Below are positions 26,426 to 35,259 of a stretch of 64,000 nucleotides of DNA, in pieces. Each line of letters begins with the position of its first letter. Positions within the stretch are counted from its first letter, which is position 1. Both the position numbers and the translations under genes were made by a program. Below the pieces are notes generated by a model. It was not told the origin of the DNA and ran no database searches. It saw nothing but the letters and a program-made list of their open reading frames with translations. The DNA comes from Streptomyces changanensis (GTDB taxonomy: Bacteria > Actinomycetota > Actinomycetes > Streptomycetales > Streptomycetaceae). The stretch lies in NCBI RefSeq assembly GCF_024600715.1, contig NZ_CP102332.1, positions 3,844,001 through 3,908,000 of the forward strand, in the 5' to 3' direction.

Positions 26426-27510
26426 CCATCGCCGCCGCCACCAACGAGAACCTGGCGCACATCAGCAACGTCCTCGTGTACTCGGCCATGGCCGTGTACA
26501 CCCTGGCGTTCCTCGCGCACATCGCCGAGTGGGTGCTCGGCAGCCGCAGCAAGGTCGGCCGTACCGCCGCCGCCCTCACCCCCGCCGCCGCGGCCGCCGC
26601 GCCCGCCGTCCGGGTGGGCGGCGGGCAGCAGGCCGCCGGGACCGCCGTCCTGGACAAGCCGACCGTCGTCACGCGGGGCGCCGCCGGCGCGCGGAACGTC
26701 CCCGACGGCCCCGGCGCGGCCGGCGGTGACGTCAAGGGCGACCTGTACGGGCGCGTCGCCGTGTCCCTCACCACGCTCGGCTTCCTGCTGGAGGCCGGCG
26801 GCGTCGTCGCCCGCGCCCTGTCGGTGCAGCGGGCGCCGTGGGGCAACATGTACGAGTTCTCGCTGACGTTCTCCACCGTCGCGGTCGGCGCGTACCTCGC
26901 CTTCCTCGTCGCGGGGAAGAACGTCCGCTGGCTCGGTCTGCCGCTGGTCACGACCATCCTCCTCGACCTCGGCCTCGCCACGACGTGGCTGTACACCGAG
27001 AGCGACCAGCTCGTCCCGGCCCTCGACTCGTACTGGCTGTGGATCCACGTCTCCACCGCGATCTTCTGCGGCGCGGTCTTCTACATCGGCGCGGTCGCCA
27101 CGCTGCTGTACCTGTTCCGCGACGCGTACGAGGCGAAGGTGGCGCGCGGGGAGACGCCGAGCGCCTTCGCCCGGTCCGTCATGGAGCGGCTCCCGGCCGC
27201 CGCGACCTTCGACAAGCTCGCCTACCGGGTCAACGCCGCCGTGTTCCCGCTGTGGACGTTCACGATCATCGCCGGCGCCATCTGGGCCGGCGACGCGTGG
27301 GGCCGCTACTGGGGCTGGGACCCCAAGGAGGTCTGGTCCTTCATCACCTGGATCGCCTACGCCTGCTACCTGCACGCCCGCGCCACGGTCGGCTGGAAGG
27401 GCCGCAAGGCCGCCTACCTGGCCCTGGTCGCCTTCGGCTGCTGGCTGTTCAACTACTACGGCGTCAACATCTGGGTCGACGGGCTGCACTCGTACGCGGG
27501 CGTCGAGTGA
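26422..27510 (+). CDS. ccsB: Cytochrome c biogenesis protein CcsB/CcsA-type, haem-handling subunit
   Basis: A 362-residue membrane protein of the haem-handling family. The WWD domain is present as WGRYWGWDPKEVWSFITW near residue 295, and conserved haem-ligand histidines lie in WIHVSTAIF and after the last span. An Ala/Pro-rich cytoplasmic insertion (about residues 45-105) separates the first span from the rest. The GTG start overlaps the resB stop (GTGA). It ends the operon, before a 14-bp terminator stem. Confidence 0.94.
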   Translation: MTIAAATNENLAHISNVLVYSAMAVYTLAFLAHIAEWVLGSRSKVGRTAAALTPAAAAAAPAVRVGGGQQAAGTAVLDKPTVVTRGAAGARNVPDGPGAAGGDVKGDLYGRVAVSLTTLGFLLEAGGVVARALSVQRAPWGNMYEFSLTFSTVAVGAYLAFLVAGKNVRWLGLPLVTTILLDLGLATTWLYTESDQLVPALDSYWLWIHVSTAIFCGAVFYIGAVATLLYLFRDAYEAKVARGETPSAFARSVMERLPAAATFDKLAYRVNAAVFPLWTFTIIAGAIWAGDAWGRYWGWDPKEVWSFITWIAYACYLHARATVGWKGRKAAYLALVAFGCWLFNYYGVNIWVDGLHSYAGVE

Positions 27511-27557
27511 CCCCGGTGCCGTCCGCCGGGTGACCCACCCGGCCCGGACGGCCGCCC

Positions 27558-27604
27558 GCGGGGGCGGTGGCGGCGGTCCCCTCCGGACCGGCCACCGCCC
27601 CCGC
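27558..27604. terminator. 14-bp perfect hairpin between convergent genes
   Basis: GCGGGGGCGGTGGC (27558-27571) and GCCACCGCCCCCGC (27591-27604) pair fully around a 19-base loop. It lies between ccsB and the minus-strand binding-protein gene and should terminate both. Confidence 0.8.
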
Positions 27605-27619
27605 GCGCGTCCCGGCCCC

Positions 27620-29170
27620 CTACGGGCGGCGCGGCGGCAGGCAGTCCGCGGCCGGCGGCCGGCCCTCAGGCCACGCCATGGCGACGAACCGCGGCGTCGT
27701 CCGCGTCAGCTGCACCACCGGCACCGCCTTGTCGTACGGGTTGCCGTAGTTGTCCAGACAGATCCAGCCGCTCGCGCCCGCCACCTTCAAGGACCCCTTC
27801 ACCTGCGGCCACTGCCGGGGCACGTCCGCGAGCGGCGGCACGCGGCCGCCCACCGGGGTCGCCTCCCGCACGGCCCGGACCGCCGTGGCCATCCCGTCGT
27901 ACGCGATGATCGCCTGCCCGTCGGCGAGCGACACCGGCCCGATCGGCCCGGCGGGCGCCGCCGACACCTCCGCCAGCAGCCGGGTGAACTCGCCGTACGC
28001 GGCGGCCGAACCGCCTGTCGCCGGCGGCCGGTACCCGGGGCGCGCCCGCCACGCGTCGGGGTGCGCCAGCGCCGCGTAGCGGACGGTCAGCCCGGCGTCC
28101 AGCGCGGAGCGGTCCAGCTGCGGGTCCGCGCCCAGGTACGACGCCTCGTCGCCGGTCAGCACCGTGAACGAGCGGTCCTTGCAGCCGCGGGCGCCCAGCG
28201 CGTTGATGAACTGCCGCAACTGCGTGTGGCGGCCGGCGAAGTACACCGTGTCGGCGCGGGTGTCGCACACCAGGTGCGTGATCTGCCGGAACGTGTTGGC
28301 CGTGGTGCCCTCGGCGTTCGGGTCCTCGGCGGAGGTGAACAGCTGCGGCTCGTACGGGGAGCGGGCGAGGAGGTCGGAGAACGCCGCGCGGAGCGTCTCG
28401 GTGTAGTGGTCGCCGGTGCGCGTGTCGTGCACCAGCAGCGCCTTCGCCGCGTCCACCCGGCCGAAGTGGGCGAGCGCGCGGGCCTCGTCGCCGTTGGTGG
28501 GGGAGACCCGGGCGAGACCGGGGAAGCGGAGGCCGCCGGGGCCGTTGGCGATGTCGTCGGCGGTGATGGTGGTGCCCACCACGGCGATGCCGGCCCCGGT
28601 CAGCTCGCCGACCGCGCTCCGCACGGCGGCGCTGCTCGTGGCGATGCCCGACACGGCGCGCAGCCGGTGCGGGGCGCCCGTCATCCCCTTCAGCTGCTCG
28701 ACGGCCGTCCGCCAGTGGACGTTGTCCTTGCCGGTGTTGGCGAGGACGACGCGGATCTTCGGTGACTCGTTGTTCTGCCGGTTGGCCCGGTACTGCTGCA
28801 CGAACGCGCCCTGCAGCTCGTGCGCCACCTTCTCGCGCAGCCCCGGGCTCGTCGACGTCAGCGGGAGCAGCAGGGCGACCGTAGCGTAGTGGCCCTCGCG
28901 GAGGGCGGCGTTCTCCCGGCCGATGGCCGCGGTGACCGCCGTCAGCCGGGCCTGGCCGAAGTCGTAGCCGTCGCCGGCGGTGGCGACGCCGACGCACTCG
29001 TCGCTGCCCGCCGGGCGGGCCACGCCCGGGGCGCAGGAGCGGTCCTCCGGCGTGGTCAGGTGCCGCACGGCGGTGAGGGTGCCCCAGGCGAGCAGGGCGA
29101 GCACCACCGCGCTGGTGACGACCTTCTGCCGGACGGTGTAGAAGACGCGGTACCGGAAGGGGTTGTCCAT
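27620..29170 (-). CDS. Membrane-anchored type 1 periplasmic-binding-like protein
   Basis: A 516-residue protein with a short cytoplasmic N-terminus, one membrane span (VVTSAVVLALLAWGTLTAV) and a large extracellular part with the Leu/Ile/Val-binding (type 1 periplasmic-binding) fold: ATVALLLPLTSTSPGLREKV, ATSSAAVRSAVGELTGAGIAVVGTT, ADTVYFAGRHTQLRQFINAL and FTVLTGDEAS. The uncleaved-looking anchor lacks a lipobox. No permease genes are nearby. It starts 5 bases after the stop of the large NTPase gene upstream, so the two form an operon; it may act as a receptor rather than a transporter component. Confidence 0.85.
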   Translation of the reverse strand: MDNPFRYRVFYTVRQKVVTSAVVLALLAWGTLTAVRHLTTPEDRSCAPGVARPAGSDECVGVATAGDGYDFGQARLTAVTAAIGRENAALREGHYATVALLLPLTSTSPGLREKVAHELQGAFVQQYRANRQNNESPKIRVVLANTGKDNVHWRTAVEQLKGMTGAPHRLRAVSGIATSSAAVRSAVGELTGAGIAVVGTTITADDIANGPGGLRFPGLARVSPTNGDEARALAHFGRVDAAKALLVHDTRTGDHYTETLRAAFSDLLARSPYEPQLFTSAEDPNAEGTTANTFRQITHLVCDTRADTVYFAGRHTQLRQFINALGARGCKDRSFTVLTGDEASYLGADPQLDRSALDAGLTVRYAALAHPDAWRARPGYRPPATGGSAAAYGEFTRLLAEVSAAPAGPIGPVSLADGQAIIAYDGMATAVRAVREATPVGGRVPPLADVPRQWPQVKGSLKVAGASGWICLDNYGNPYDKAVPVVQLTRTTPRFVAMAWPEGRPPAADCLPPRRP

Positions 29171-29175
29171 GCTCG

Positions 29176-31344
29176 TCAGGCTCCGTCCTCGTGCCCCGGC
29201 GGCGACGACGGCGCCCGCCGGGCTCGGATGTCCCTCGGCCAGTGGGTGGCCGCGTCCCACAGGGGGCTGCTGCCGGTGAGGTGGCGGCCGGACAGCTGGC
29301 GCAGCTCGTGCGCCATCCGCTCGACGACCGCCTCGTCCGGCAGCGCCAGCGGATCGGTGAGCAGCCACACCGCGTGCAGCAGCCGCCGCACCGACTGGTG
29401 CAGCGCGCCCGTCTCGGCGTCGAGCCCGGCCAGCGCGTCGACCGCGCCCGGGTCCCGGCCGAGGGCCACCGCGCGGCGCGGGTCGGGCCCGGCGCGCAGC
29501 GGTTCGCGCGGGTACGGCGCGGAGGCGACGAACAGCAGCCGGTCCAGCCAGCCGCCCACGTCCGGGTCGGGGAAGGTCTCCCTCAGCCGGGTCACGGCAC
29601 CCTCCGTACGGCCGAGGGCCAGCTCCTGGCGCAGCCGGTACGGGCCCGGCTGCGGCCCGTGGTGGGCGAGCAGCGTCTCGTGGACGGCCCGCCAGGCGGC
29701 GTACACGGGCCCGTCGCCGTCGTGGAACCGGAGCCGGTGCAGGAGCAGCGCGCGCAGCAGCGGATCGGCGACGAAGTGGGCGGGCGCGGCGCCGGTCGTC
29801 GGGCCGCCGCCGGCCGGGGTGGAGCCGGTGGGGCCGGGCGTACCGGCGGTGCCGCCGGCCCCCGCCGTACCGCTCGTGCCGGTCTGCCAGCCGTCGGCCC
29901 GCAGGGCGTCCCGCAGCCGCAGCGCCACGTCGCCGTCGGCGGAGGCGGCCCGCAGCCGGGTGCGGGCGAGGGCGCGGGCGGACTCCTCGTCGTGCGCCGC
30001 GGCCAGCACCGTCAGCGCGGCCGCCTCGCCCGGCCGCAGCTCCGGCAGGAGCGCGGCGAGCAGCGTCTCGGCCACGGGGACGGCGGGGGAGTCCTCCCGC
30101 ACCTCCACGGCCAGGTCCAGCAGCGCGCCCGGCGTCAGGGTGCCGCGCTCCCCGGCCGGCGCCTGGCCCGCCGCGCGCCCCAGCAGGGCCACGGCCAGCG
30201 GGCGGCCGCCCGTCAGGCGGTGCACGGCGCCGGGCAGTTCGGCGGGGGTGCGGCCGGCCGGGTCGTGGCGCTCGAACAGGGAGCGGGTGTGCGCGGCGCT
30301 CAGCGGGGTCAGCTCCACGGCGAGGATCCCCGACGTGACGTCCGGGCCGCGCGGGCAGGGCGCGCGGTGGGCGACCTCCGGGAGGCGGGCGCGGGTGGCG
30401 CGGCGCAGCCCCTCGTGGCCCGCGTCGCGGGACGCGGCGATGACGACGACCTGGTCGCGCCGGCCGCCGGCCCGGTCCCGCAGGATCGGCTCGACCAGGC
30501 GGCGGCCGAGCGGCAGGTGGGCGTTGTCGAGGAGGAGCAGCGGGCGGCCGCGCCGGGTGCCGAGCCGGGTCAGGCCCGTGTAGGCGCGGCGCAGGTCCTC
30601 CACCAGGGCGCCGACGAGGAACGCCTCCGCGTCGGCCCGGCGCGCCCCGCCCTGCGAGAAGTCGACGGCGATCCGGTGCAGACCGAGCTTTCCGTTGCCG
30701 CCGGCGTTGCGGTAGCCGCCGTAGAAGGTCTCCGTGCGGCGCTGGTAGCGGCCGAAGACCTCCTCCAGGAGCGTCTCCACCGTCGCCTCGGCGAGCGGCC
30801 CCGCCAGCGGCCCGGCGCCGTCCGCGGCGGTCGCGGCCAGCTTGGCGAGGACCTTCCCGACCCAGGTCGTCGCCGTGCCCCGGGCCTCGTCGACCGTGGA
30901 CAGGACCGGGCCGAGCCGCTGGAGGTCACGGCGGGTGCGCTCGTCGTCCTCCTGCGACCAGCTGATGCTGGCCACGGCGGCCAGCCCCAGCGACAGCCGC
31001 GGGAACCGCACGGGCCTCGCCGCCAGGACGCGCGGCGACAGCTGTACGGCGAGCTCGGCCAGCGCGCCCGTCACCGGGGTCCAGCCGGGACCGTGGTCGG
31101 CGGGCTCCTCGACGTGGGCGCAGTCCAGGAAGGCGAGCGGCGTGCCGCGCCGGTAGGCGTTGCGGATCTGCTTCAGCAGCGCGGTCTTCCCGGTGCCCCG
31201 GCCGCCCGTCAGGACGGTGACCGGCGGGTCGTCGCCGTGCTCGTACGCGACGCCGGCGAAGTCGTACGGCGCGAGACCGGTCAGTCGCGCGACGAGGCCG
31301 GTCGGGTCCAACACCGCCTCACGGCCATGGAGCTCCCTGTCCAT
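29176..31344 (-). CDS. Large P-loop NTPase of STAND/AAA type
   Basis: A 722-residue protein with an N-terminal NTPase domain: Walker A TGGRGTGKTALLK near residue 53, Walker B RPLLLLDNAH near residue 270 and a sensor-like VVVIAASRDAG. A helical region follows, with a Thr/Gly/Pro-rich linker near residues 490-515 and a C-terminal helical part (RQLSGRHLTGSSPLWDAATHW). There is no HTH or enzymatic effector domain. It is co-transcribed with the binding-protein-like gene 5 bases downstream, suggesting an unstudied sensing pair. Both are widespread-looking in type but I know no assigned role. Confidence 0.8.
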   Translation of the reverse strand: MDRELHGREAVLDPTGLVARLTGLAPYDFAGVAYEHGDDPPVTVLTGGRGTGKTALLKQIRNAYRRGTPLAFLDCAHVEEPADHGPGWTPVTGALAELAVQLSPRVLAARPVRFPRLSLGLAAVASISWSQEDDERTRRDLQRLGPVLSTVDEARGTATTWVGKVLAKLAATAADGAGPLAGPLAEATVETLLEEVFGRYQRRTETFYGGYRNAGGNGKLGLHRIAVDFSQGGARRADAEAFLVGALVEDLRRAYTGLTRLGTRRGRPLLLLDNAHLPLGRRLVEPILRDRAGGRRDQVVVIAASRDAGHEGLRRATRARLPEVAHRAPCPRGPDVTSGILAVELTPLSAAHTRSLFERHDPAGRTPAELPGAVHRLTGGRPLAVALLGRAAGQAPAGERGTLTPGALLDLAVEVREDSPAVPVAETLLAALLPELRPGEAAALTVLAAAHDEESARALARTRLRAASADGDVALRLRDALRADGWQTGTSGTAGAGGTAGTPGPTGSTPAGGGPTTGAAPAHFVADPLLRALLLHRLRFHDGDGPVYAAWRAVHETLLAHHGPQPGPYRLRQELALGRTEGAVTRLRETFPDPDVGGWLDRLLFVASAPYPREPLRAGPDPRRAVALGRDPGAVDALAGLDAETGALHQSVRRLLHAVWLLTDPLALPDEAVVERMAHELRQLSGRHLTGSSPLWDAATHWPRDIRARRAPSSPPGHEDGA

Positions 31345-31458
31345 CCGCCACCCCCCGTAGCGTCAGCGTCACGGGACGCGTCCCGTCACACTTTCAGGGA
31401 AGAATAGCGACGGGTGGTCGAGGTGTCGCGGACAGTTTCCGAACTGGTGCCCCGACCG

Positions 31459-32397
31459 TCACTCGGCCGTGATGGCGGTGATGGCGTCCAGCTGGGAGCG
31501 CAGGTAGGCGTGCGCGTCGATGCCGTGCACGGTCGTGCCGGGGTCGCACTCGTAGAAGTACACCAGCGACATCAGCTCCTCCGCCGGGTCCTCGGCCGGC
31601 GGGGGCAGTACGCGGTGCCGCCCCGACCGCCACCGGCCCCCGGACCAGCGCGCCATGAGGTCGCCGATGTTGACGGTCAGCGCGTCCGCGGCGTACGGCG
31701 CGTCCGCCCAGCCGTCGTCGGTGAACACCTGGAGCCCGCCCCGGCCCGGCTGCCGGTCCAGGACGGTGACCGTGCCGAAGTCGGTGTGCGGCCCGATCCG
31801 GAACTGGCCCGGCTCCGGGGGGCCGACGCGGTCGCGCCCCGGGTACCAGTTGACGTTGAACCCCCAGGTGGGGTGGCGGGTGTGCCGGGTGAAGAAGTCC
31901 TCCCCGGCGCCGAGCGCCACGCCCAGCAGCGCGAGCAGCCGGTCCGACAGCCCCCGCATCCGCGCCGTGTACGCCTCCACCAGCGGCCGCAGCCGGGGCG
32001 CCTCGGCGGGCCAGGTGTTCGGCACGAACCACTCGGCGTCCACCGCGGGGTCGCCGACCGGCTCCTCCGACGCGAACGACAGCGACTCCTTCAGGTCCGG
32101 AGGGGTGAACGACCCCTCCGCGTACCCGTTCGCCTCCGTCCCCGGGCCCAGCCAGCCGCGGCCGCCGACCCGTACCCCGTACGGGGCCTTCACCGCGTCG
32201 GGCAGCAGGAAGAACGCCCGCGCCTCGGAGCGGATCGCCGCCGGCAGCTCCGGCTCCACGCCGTGCCCGGTGACCTGGAGGAACCCGGCCCCGCGCAGGG
32301 CCCGGTCGACGTCGGCCGCGAGCGCGGCACGGGCGCGGCGGCCACCGGACGCCCAGAGGGCGAGGTCCACGGTCGGGATGCGGGCGCTGGGATCCAT
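31459..32397 (-). CDS. 2-oxoglutarate/Fe(II)-dependent dioxygenase, isopenicillin N synthase family
   Basis: A 312-residue enzyme with the DIOX_N domain (IPTVDLALWASGGRRARAALAADVDRAL, GFLQVTGHGV) and the jelly-roll 2OG-FeII domain. The iron ligands are visible as HTDFGTVTVL and the distal His in SGRHRVLPPP, where the arginine should bind 2-oxoglutarate or its equivalent. Substrate is unknown; relatives act on small metabolites. The ATG at 32397 starts exactly at the conserved N-terminus. It is a single gene. Confidence 0.9.
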   Translation of the reverse strand: MDPSARIPTVDLALWASGGRRARAALAADVDRALRGAGFLQVTGHGVEPELPAAIRSEARAFFLLPDAVKAPYGVRVGGRGWLGPGTEANGYAEGSFTPPDLKESLSFASEEPVGDPAVDAEWFVPNTWPAEAPRLRPLVEAYTARMRGLSDRLLALLGVALGAGEDFFTRHTRHPTWGFNVNWYPGRDRVGPPEPGQFRIGPHTDFGTVTVLDRQPGRGGLQVFTDDGWADAPYAADALTVNIGDLMARWSGGRWRSGRHRVLPPPAEDPAEELMSLVYFYECDPGTTVHGIDAHAYLRSQLDAITAITAE

Positions 32398-32641
32398 GCC
32401 CCCACTCTTCCCGCACCCACCGGACCCGGCAACGCCTGCCGGCCCGGCGCCACCCGCCGGACCCCGCCGGCCCGGTGATGCCCGGCGACCCTCGCCGGAC
32501 CCCGCCGGCCCGGCGCCATCCGCCGGACCGCCGCCGGGGTCGGCGGGTCGCGGGCCTGGGCGGGCCGGGGACACAAGGGGGTGGGGCGTCAGGGGTGCCG
32601 GTGCCGGAGGGCGCCGAGGTGGGGGTCCGGGCGTGTCAGGG

Positions 32642-33085
32642 TCAGGACTGCTTCGGGTCGTCGTCGCCCCGGGACGGGCCGTCGCCGCCCTCGCGGCGCT
32701 TCAGCTCCTCCTCGCGGCGGCGCAGATCGGCCTCCCAGTCCTCCAGCAGCGCCTCGTCGTCCTTCCCCGTCCCGCGCTCCTCGTCCGCCCCGCGCTCCTT
32801 GCCGCCGTCGCGCAGCGAGTCCAGGAACTCGGGGTTGTCGTCCGGGGCGACCCACTCCGTGCGCCGCCTGCGCCACTCGCCGGTCCCCCGGCCGCCCGCG
32901 GGGCCGCGGCGGGCCTTGCCGGCCACGAGCCACACGACCGGTCCGACGATCCAGAAGAGCAGGATGATGAAGACCCAGGCCACCTTGGGCAGGTGCCGCG
33001 TCTCGTCCTCGGGCGTGTTCAGGCAGTCGATGAACGCGTAGATCGTCAGCGCGATCGGCAGGATGAACATCAGTGCCCTGAGCAT
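32642..33085 (-). CDS. PLDc_N-type two-span membrane protein
   Basis: A 147-residue protein with two N-terminal membrane helices (MLRALMFILPIALTIYAFIDC and VAWVFIILLFWIVGPVVWLVAG) in the pattern of the phospholipase D N-terminal domain (PLDc_N), followed by a charged cytoplasmic tail with a coiled-coil-like segment (ALLEDWEADLRRREEELKRREG). There is no PLD catalytic HKD motif, so it is not a phospholipase. It is widespread in actinobacteria with unknown role. It is divergent from mqnL across about 230 bp. Confidence 0.85.
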   Translation of the reverse strand: MLRALMFILPIALTIYAFIDCLNTPEDETRHLPKVAWVFIILLFWIVGPVVWLVAGKARRGPAGGRGTGEWRRRRTEWVAPDDNPEFLDSLRDGGKERGADEERGTGKDDEALLEDWEADLRRREEELKRREGGDGPSRGDDDPKQS

Positions 33086-33316
33086 GTGGGACAGCCCCCT
33101 GGATGCGTTGGCGGGCCGCGTCTCGACAGCCCCGGTGACACACCCAGCGTAACGGGGAGGCCCCCGGGGCGGCCCAAGGTCCGCGTCCGCCCGCCCGCCA
33201 CCCGCCACCGGACGCCGCCCCGGGCGCCACCCGCCCCGGGTCCGGCGACCGTGCGCGGACGGCCTCACGGGTGGGGCGCGCGCGGCCGCGCGGCGGCCCT
33301 CCGCGATACTGGGCGC

Positions 33317-34768
33317 ATGGCTTACGACGATCTCCGCTCGCTGCTCCGGGCGCTGGAACGCGATGGCGACCTCAAGCGCATCAAAGCCGAAGTCGACCCA
33401 CACCTGGAGATCGGGGAGATCGTCGACCGGGTGCAGAAGGCCGGCGGCCCGGCCCTGCTCTTCGAGAACGTCAAGGGCTCCTCGATGCCCCTGGCGATGA
33501 ACGTGTACGGCACCGACCGCCGCCTCCTGAAGGCGCTGGGCCTCTCCTCCTACGCCGAGATCAGCGAGAAGATCGGCGGCCTGCTCAAGCCCGAGCTGCC
33601 GAGCGGCTTCGTCGGTGTGCGCGAGGCCTTCGGGAAGCTCGGCGCGATGACGCACGTCCCGCCGCGCAAGGTGAAGGACGCGCCCGTCCACGAGGTGGTC
33701 CTGCGGGGCGACGACGTCGACCTCGACCGGCTGCCCGCGCTGTTCACCTGGCCCCACGACGGCGGCTCGTTCTTCAACCTGGGCCTCACGCACACCAAGC
33801 ACCCCGAGACCGGCGTGCGCAACCTCGGCCTCTACCGCCTCCAGCGCCACGACAAGCGCACCATCGGCATGCACTGGCAGATCCACAAGGACAGCCGCAA
33901 CCACTACCAGGTCGCCGCCCGGCGCGGCGAGCGGCTGCCGGTGGCCATCGCGTTCGGCACGCCGCCCGCCGTGACGTACGCGTCGACCGCGCCGCTGCCC
34001 GAGGACATCGACGAGTACCTGTTCGCCGGGTTCCTCCAGGGCAAGCGGATCGAGATGGTCGACTGCAAGACCGTCCCCCTCCAGGTCCCCGCGCACGCCG
34101 AGGTCGTCCTGGAGGGCTGGCTGGAGCCCGGCCGGACGCTGCCGGAGGGGCCCTTCGGCGACCACACGGGCTTCTACACGCCGCAGGAGGACTTCCCGGC
34201 GCTGACCATCGACTGCGTGACGATGCGCCGCCGCCCCCTGCTCCAGTCGATCGTCGTCGGCAGGCCGCCCACGGAGGACGGGCCGCTCGGCCGCGCGACG
34301 GAGCGGTTCTTCCTCCCCCTGCTCAAGATCATCGTGCCGGACATCGTCGACTACCACCTGCCGGAGGCGGGCGGCTTCCACAACTGCGCGATCGTCTCGA
34401 TCGACAAGAAGTACCCGAAGCACGCCCAGAAGGTGATGCACGCCGTGTGGGGCGCGCACATGATGTCGCTCTCCAAGCTCGTCGTGATCGTGGACGCCGA
34501 CTGCGACGTGCACGACCTGCACGAGGTCGCCTGGCGGGCCCTCGGCAACGTCGACTACTCCCGCGACCTCACCGTCGTCGAGGGCCCCGTCGACCACCTC
34601 GACCACGCCTCGTACCAGAAGTTCTGGGGCGGCAAGGCCGGCATCGACGCGACCCGCAAGTGGCCCGAGGAGGGCTACGTCCGCGACGGCGGCTGGCCGG
34701 AGATGATCGAGTCCGACCCGGAGGTCGCCGCGAAGGTGTCCCGGCGCTGGAAGGAGTACGGCCTGTGA
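33317..34768 (+). CDS. mqnL: UbiD-family decarboxylase of the futalosine menaquinone pathway
   Basis: A 483-residue UbiD-fold enzyme that, with the prenylated flavin made by the UbiX partner (37803-38483), should decarboxylate the prenylated 6-naphthoate intermediate late in menaquinone synthesis. Typical regions are MAYDDLRSLLRALERDGDL, RTIGMHWQIHKDSRNHYQ, the ERxxxDHT-like EGPFGDHTGFYTP, and VVIVDADCDVHDLHEVAWRALGN. The stop overlaps the next GTG (GTGA), giving a tight three-gene unit with 34765-35259 and mqnP. The symbol rests on context with mqnP, mqnM and mqnE. Confidence 0.9.
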   Translation: MAYDDLRSLLRALERDGDLKRIKAEVDPHLEIGEIVDRVQKAGGPALLFENVKGSSMPLAMNVYGTDRRLLKALGLSSYAEISEKIGGLLKPELPSGFVGVREAFGKLGAMTHVPPRKVKDAPVHEVVLRGDDVDLDRLPALFTWPHDGGSFFNLGLTHTKHPETGVRNLGLYRLQRHDKRTIGMHWQIHKDSRNHYQVAARRGERLPVAIAFGTPPAVTYASTAPLPEDIDEYLFAGFLQGKRIEMVDCKTVPLQVPAHAEVVLEGWLEPGRTLPEGPFGDHTGFYTPQEDFPALTIDCVTMRRRPLLQSIVVGRPPTEDGPLGRATERFFLPLLKIIVPDIVDYHLPEAGGFHNCAIVSIDKKYPKHAQKVMHAVWGAHMMSLSKLVVIVDADCDVHDLHEVAWRALGNVDYSRDLTVVEGPVDHLDHASYQKFWGGKAGIDATRKWPEEGYVRDGGWPEMIESDPEVAAKVSRRWKEYGL

Positions 34769-35259
34769 GCCCCGTCCCGGTGGGCGGTCCGGCCCTCTTC
34801 ATCGGCACCGACACCGCCTACGTGGCGCTCGTCCGGCCCGAGCTCGACCCCGCCGAGCCCGACGTCCGGCACGCCGCCGAGCAGGCGGGCGTGACGCCCG
34901 AGGAGTTCGCCGGCCCGGGTGACGTGTGGGCCGTCATGGTCGAGGCCGAGGGCGGCGGCGACGGCTTCGAGCTGCCCGGCGTCCGCGACTCCGAACCCGC
35001 CGACTTCGCCGGGCGGCTGCGCGCCGAGCTGGCCGCCGCCGGCGCGCCCGGCTCCACGCCCGCGCCGTTCACGGTCGACGGCGGCGCCGTGCTGCGCCTG
35101 GAGGCCACGCCCGTCGGCCCGGCCGCGTACGCCTTCACGGCCCACGTCACCCCGCCCGACGACGGCACGTCGTCGGCGCTCACCGTGGAGACGGGGCCCG
35201 TCGACACCGCCGGGCTCCTCGCCGACCTCGACGCGTTCCTCGGGAGCCTCGCATCATGA
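34765..35259 (+). CDS. Unknown protein coupled inside the menaquinone operon
   Basis: A 164-residue acidic soluble protein that I do not recognise. It is sandwiched between mqnL and mqnP with four-base overlaps at both ends, so it is translated in lock-step with them. The ribosome site AAGGAG lies 9 bases before the GTG. Visible features are a beta-rich start (GPALFIGTDTAYVALVRPEL), AEQAGVTPEEFAGPGDVWAVMVEAEGGG, and a C-terminal helix (TAGLLADLDAFLGSLAS). It has no cysteine or metal motif and no signal peptide. The position suggests a helper in menaquinone assembly, but that is inference. Confidence 0.8.
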   Translation: MSPVPVGGPALFIGTDTAYVALVRPELDPAEPDVRHAAEQAGVTPEEFAGPGDVWAVMVEAEGGGDGFELPGVRDSEPADFAGRLRAELAAAGAPGSTPAPFTVDGGAVLRLEATPVGPAAYAFTAHVTPPDDGTSSALTVETGPVDTAGLLADLDAFLGSLAS

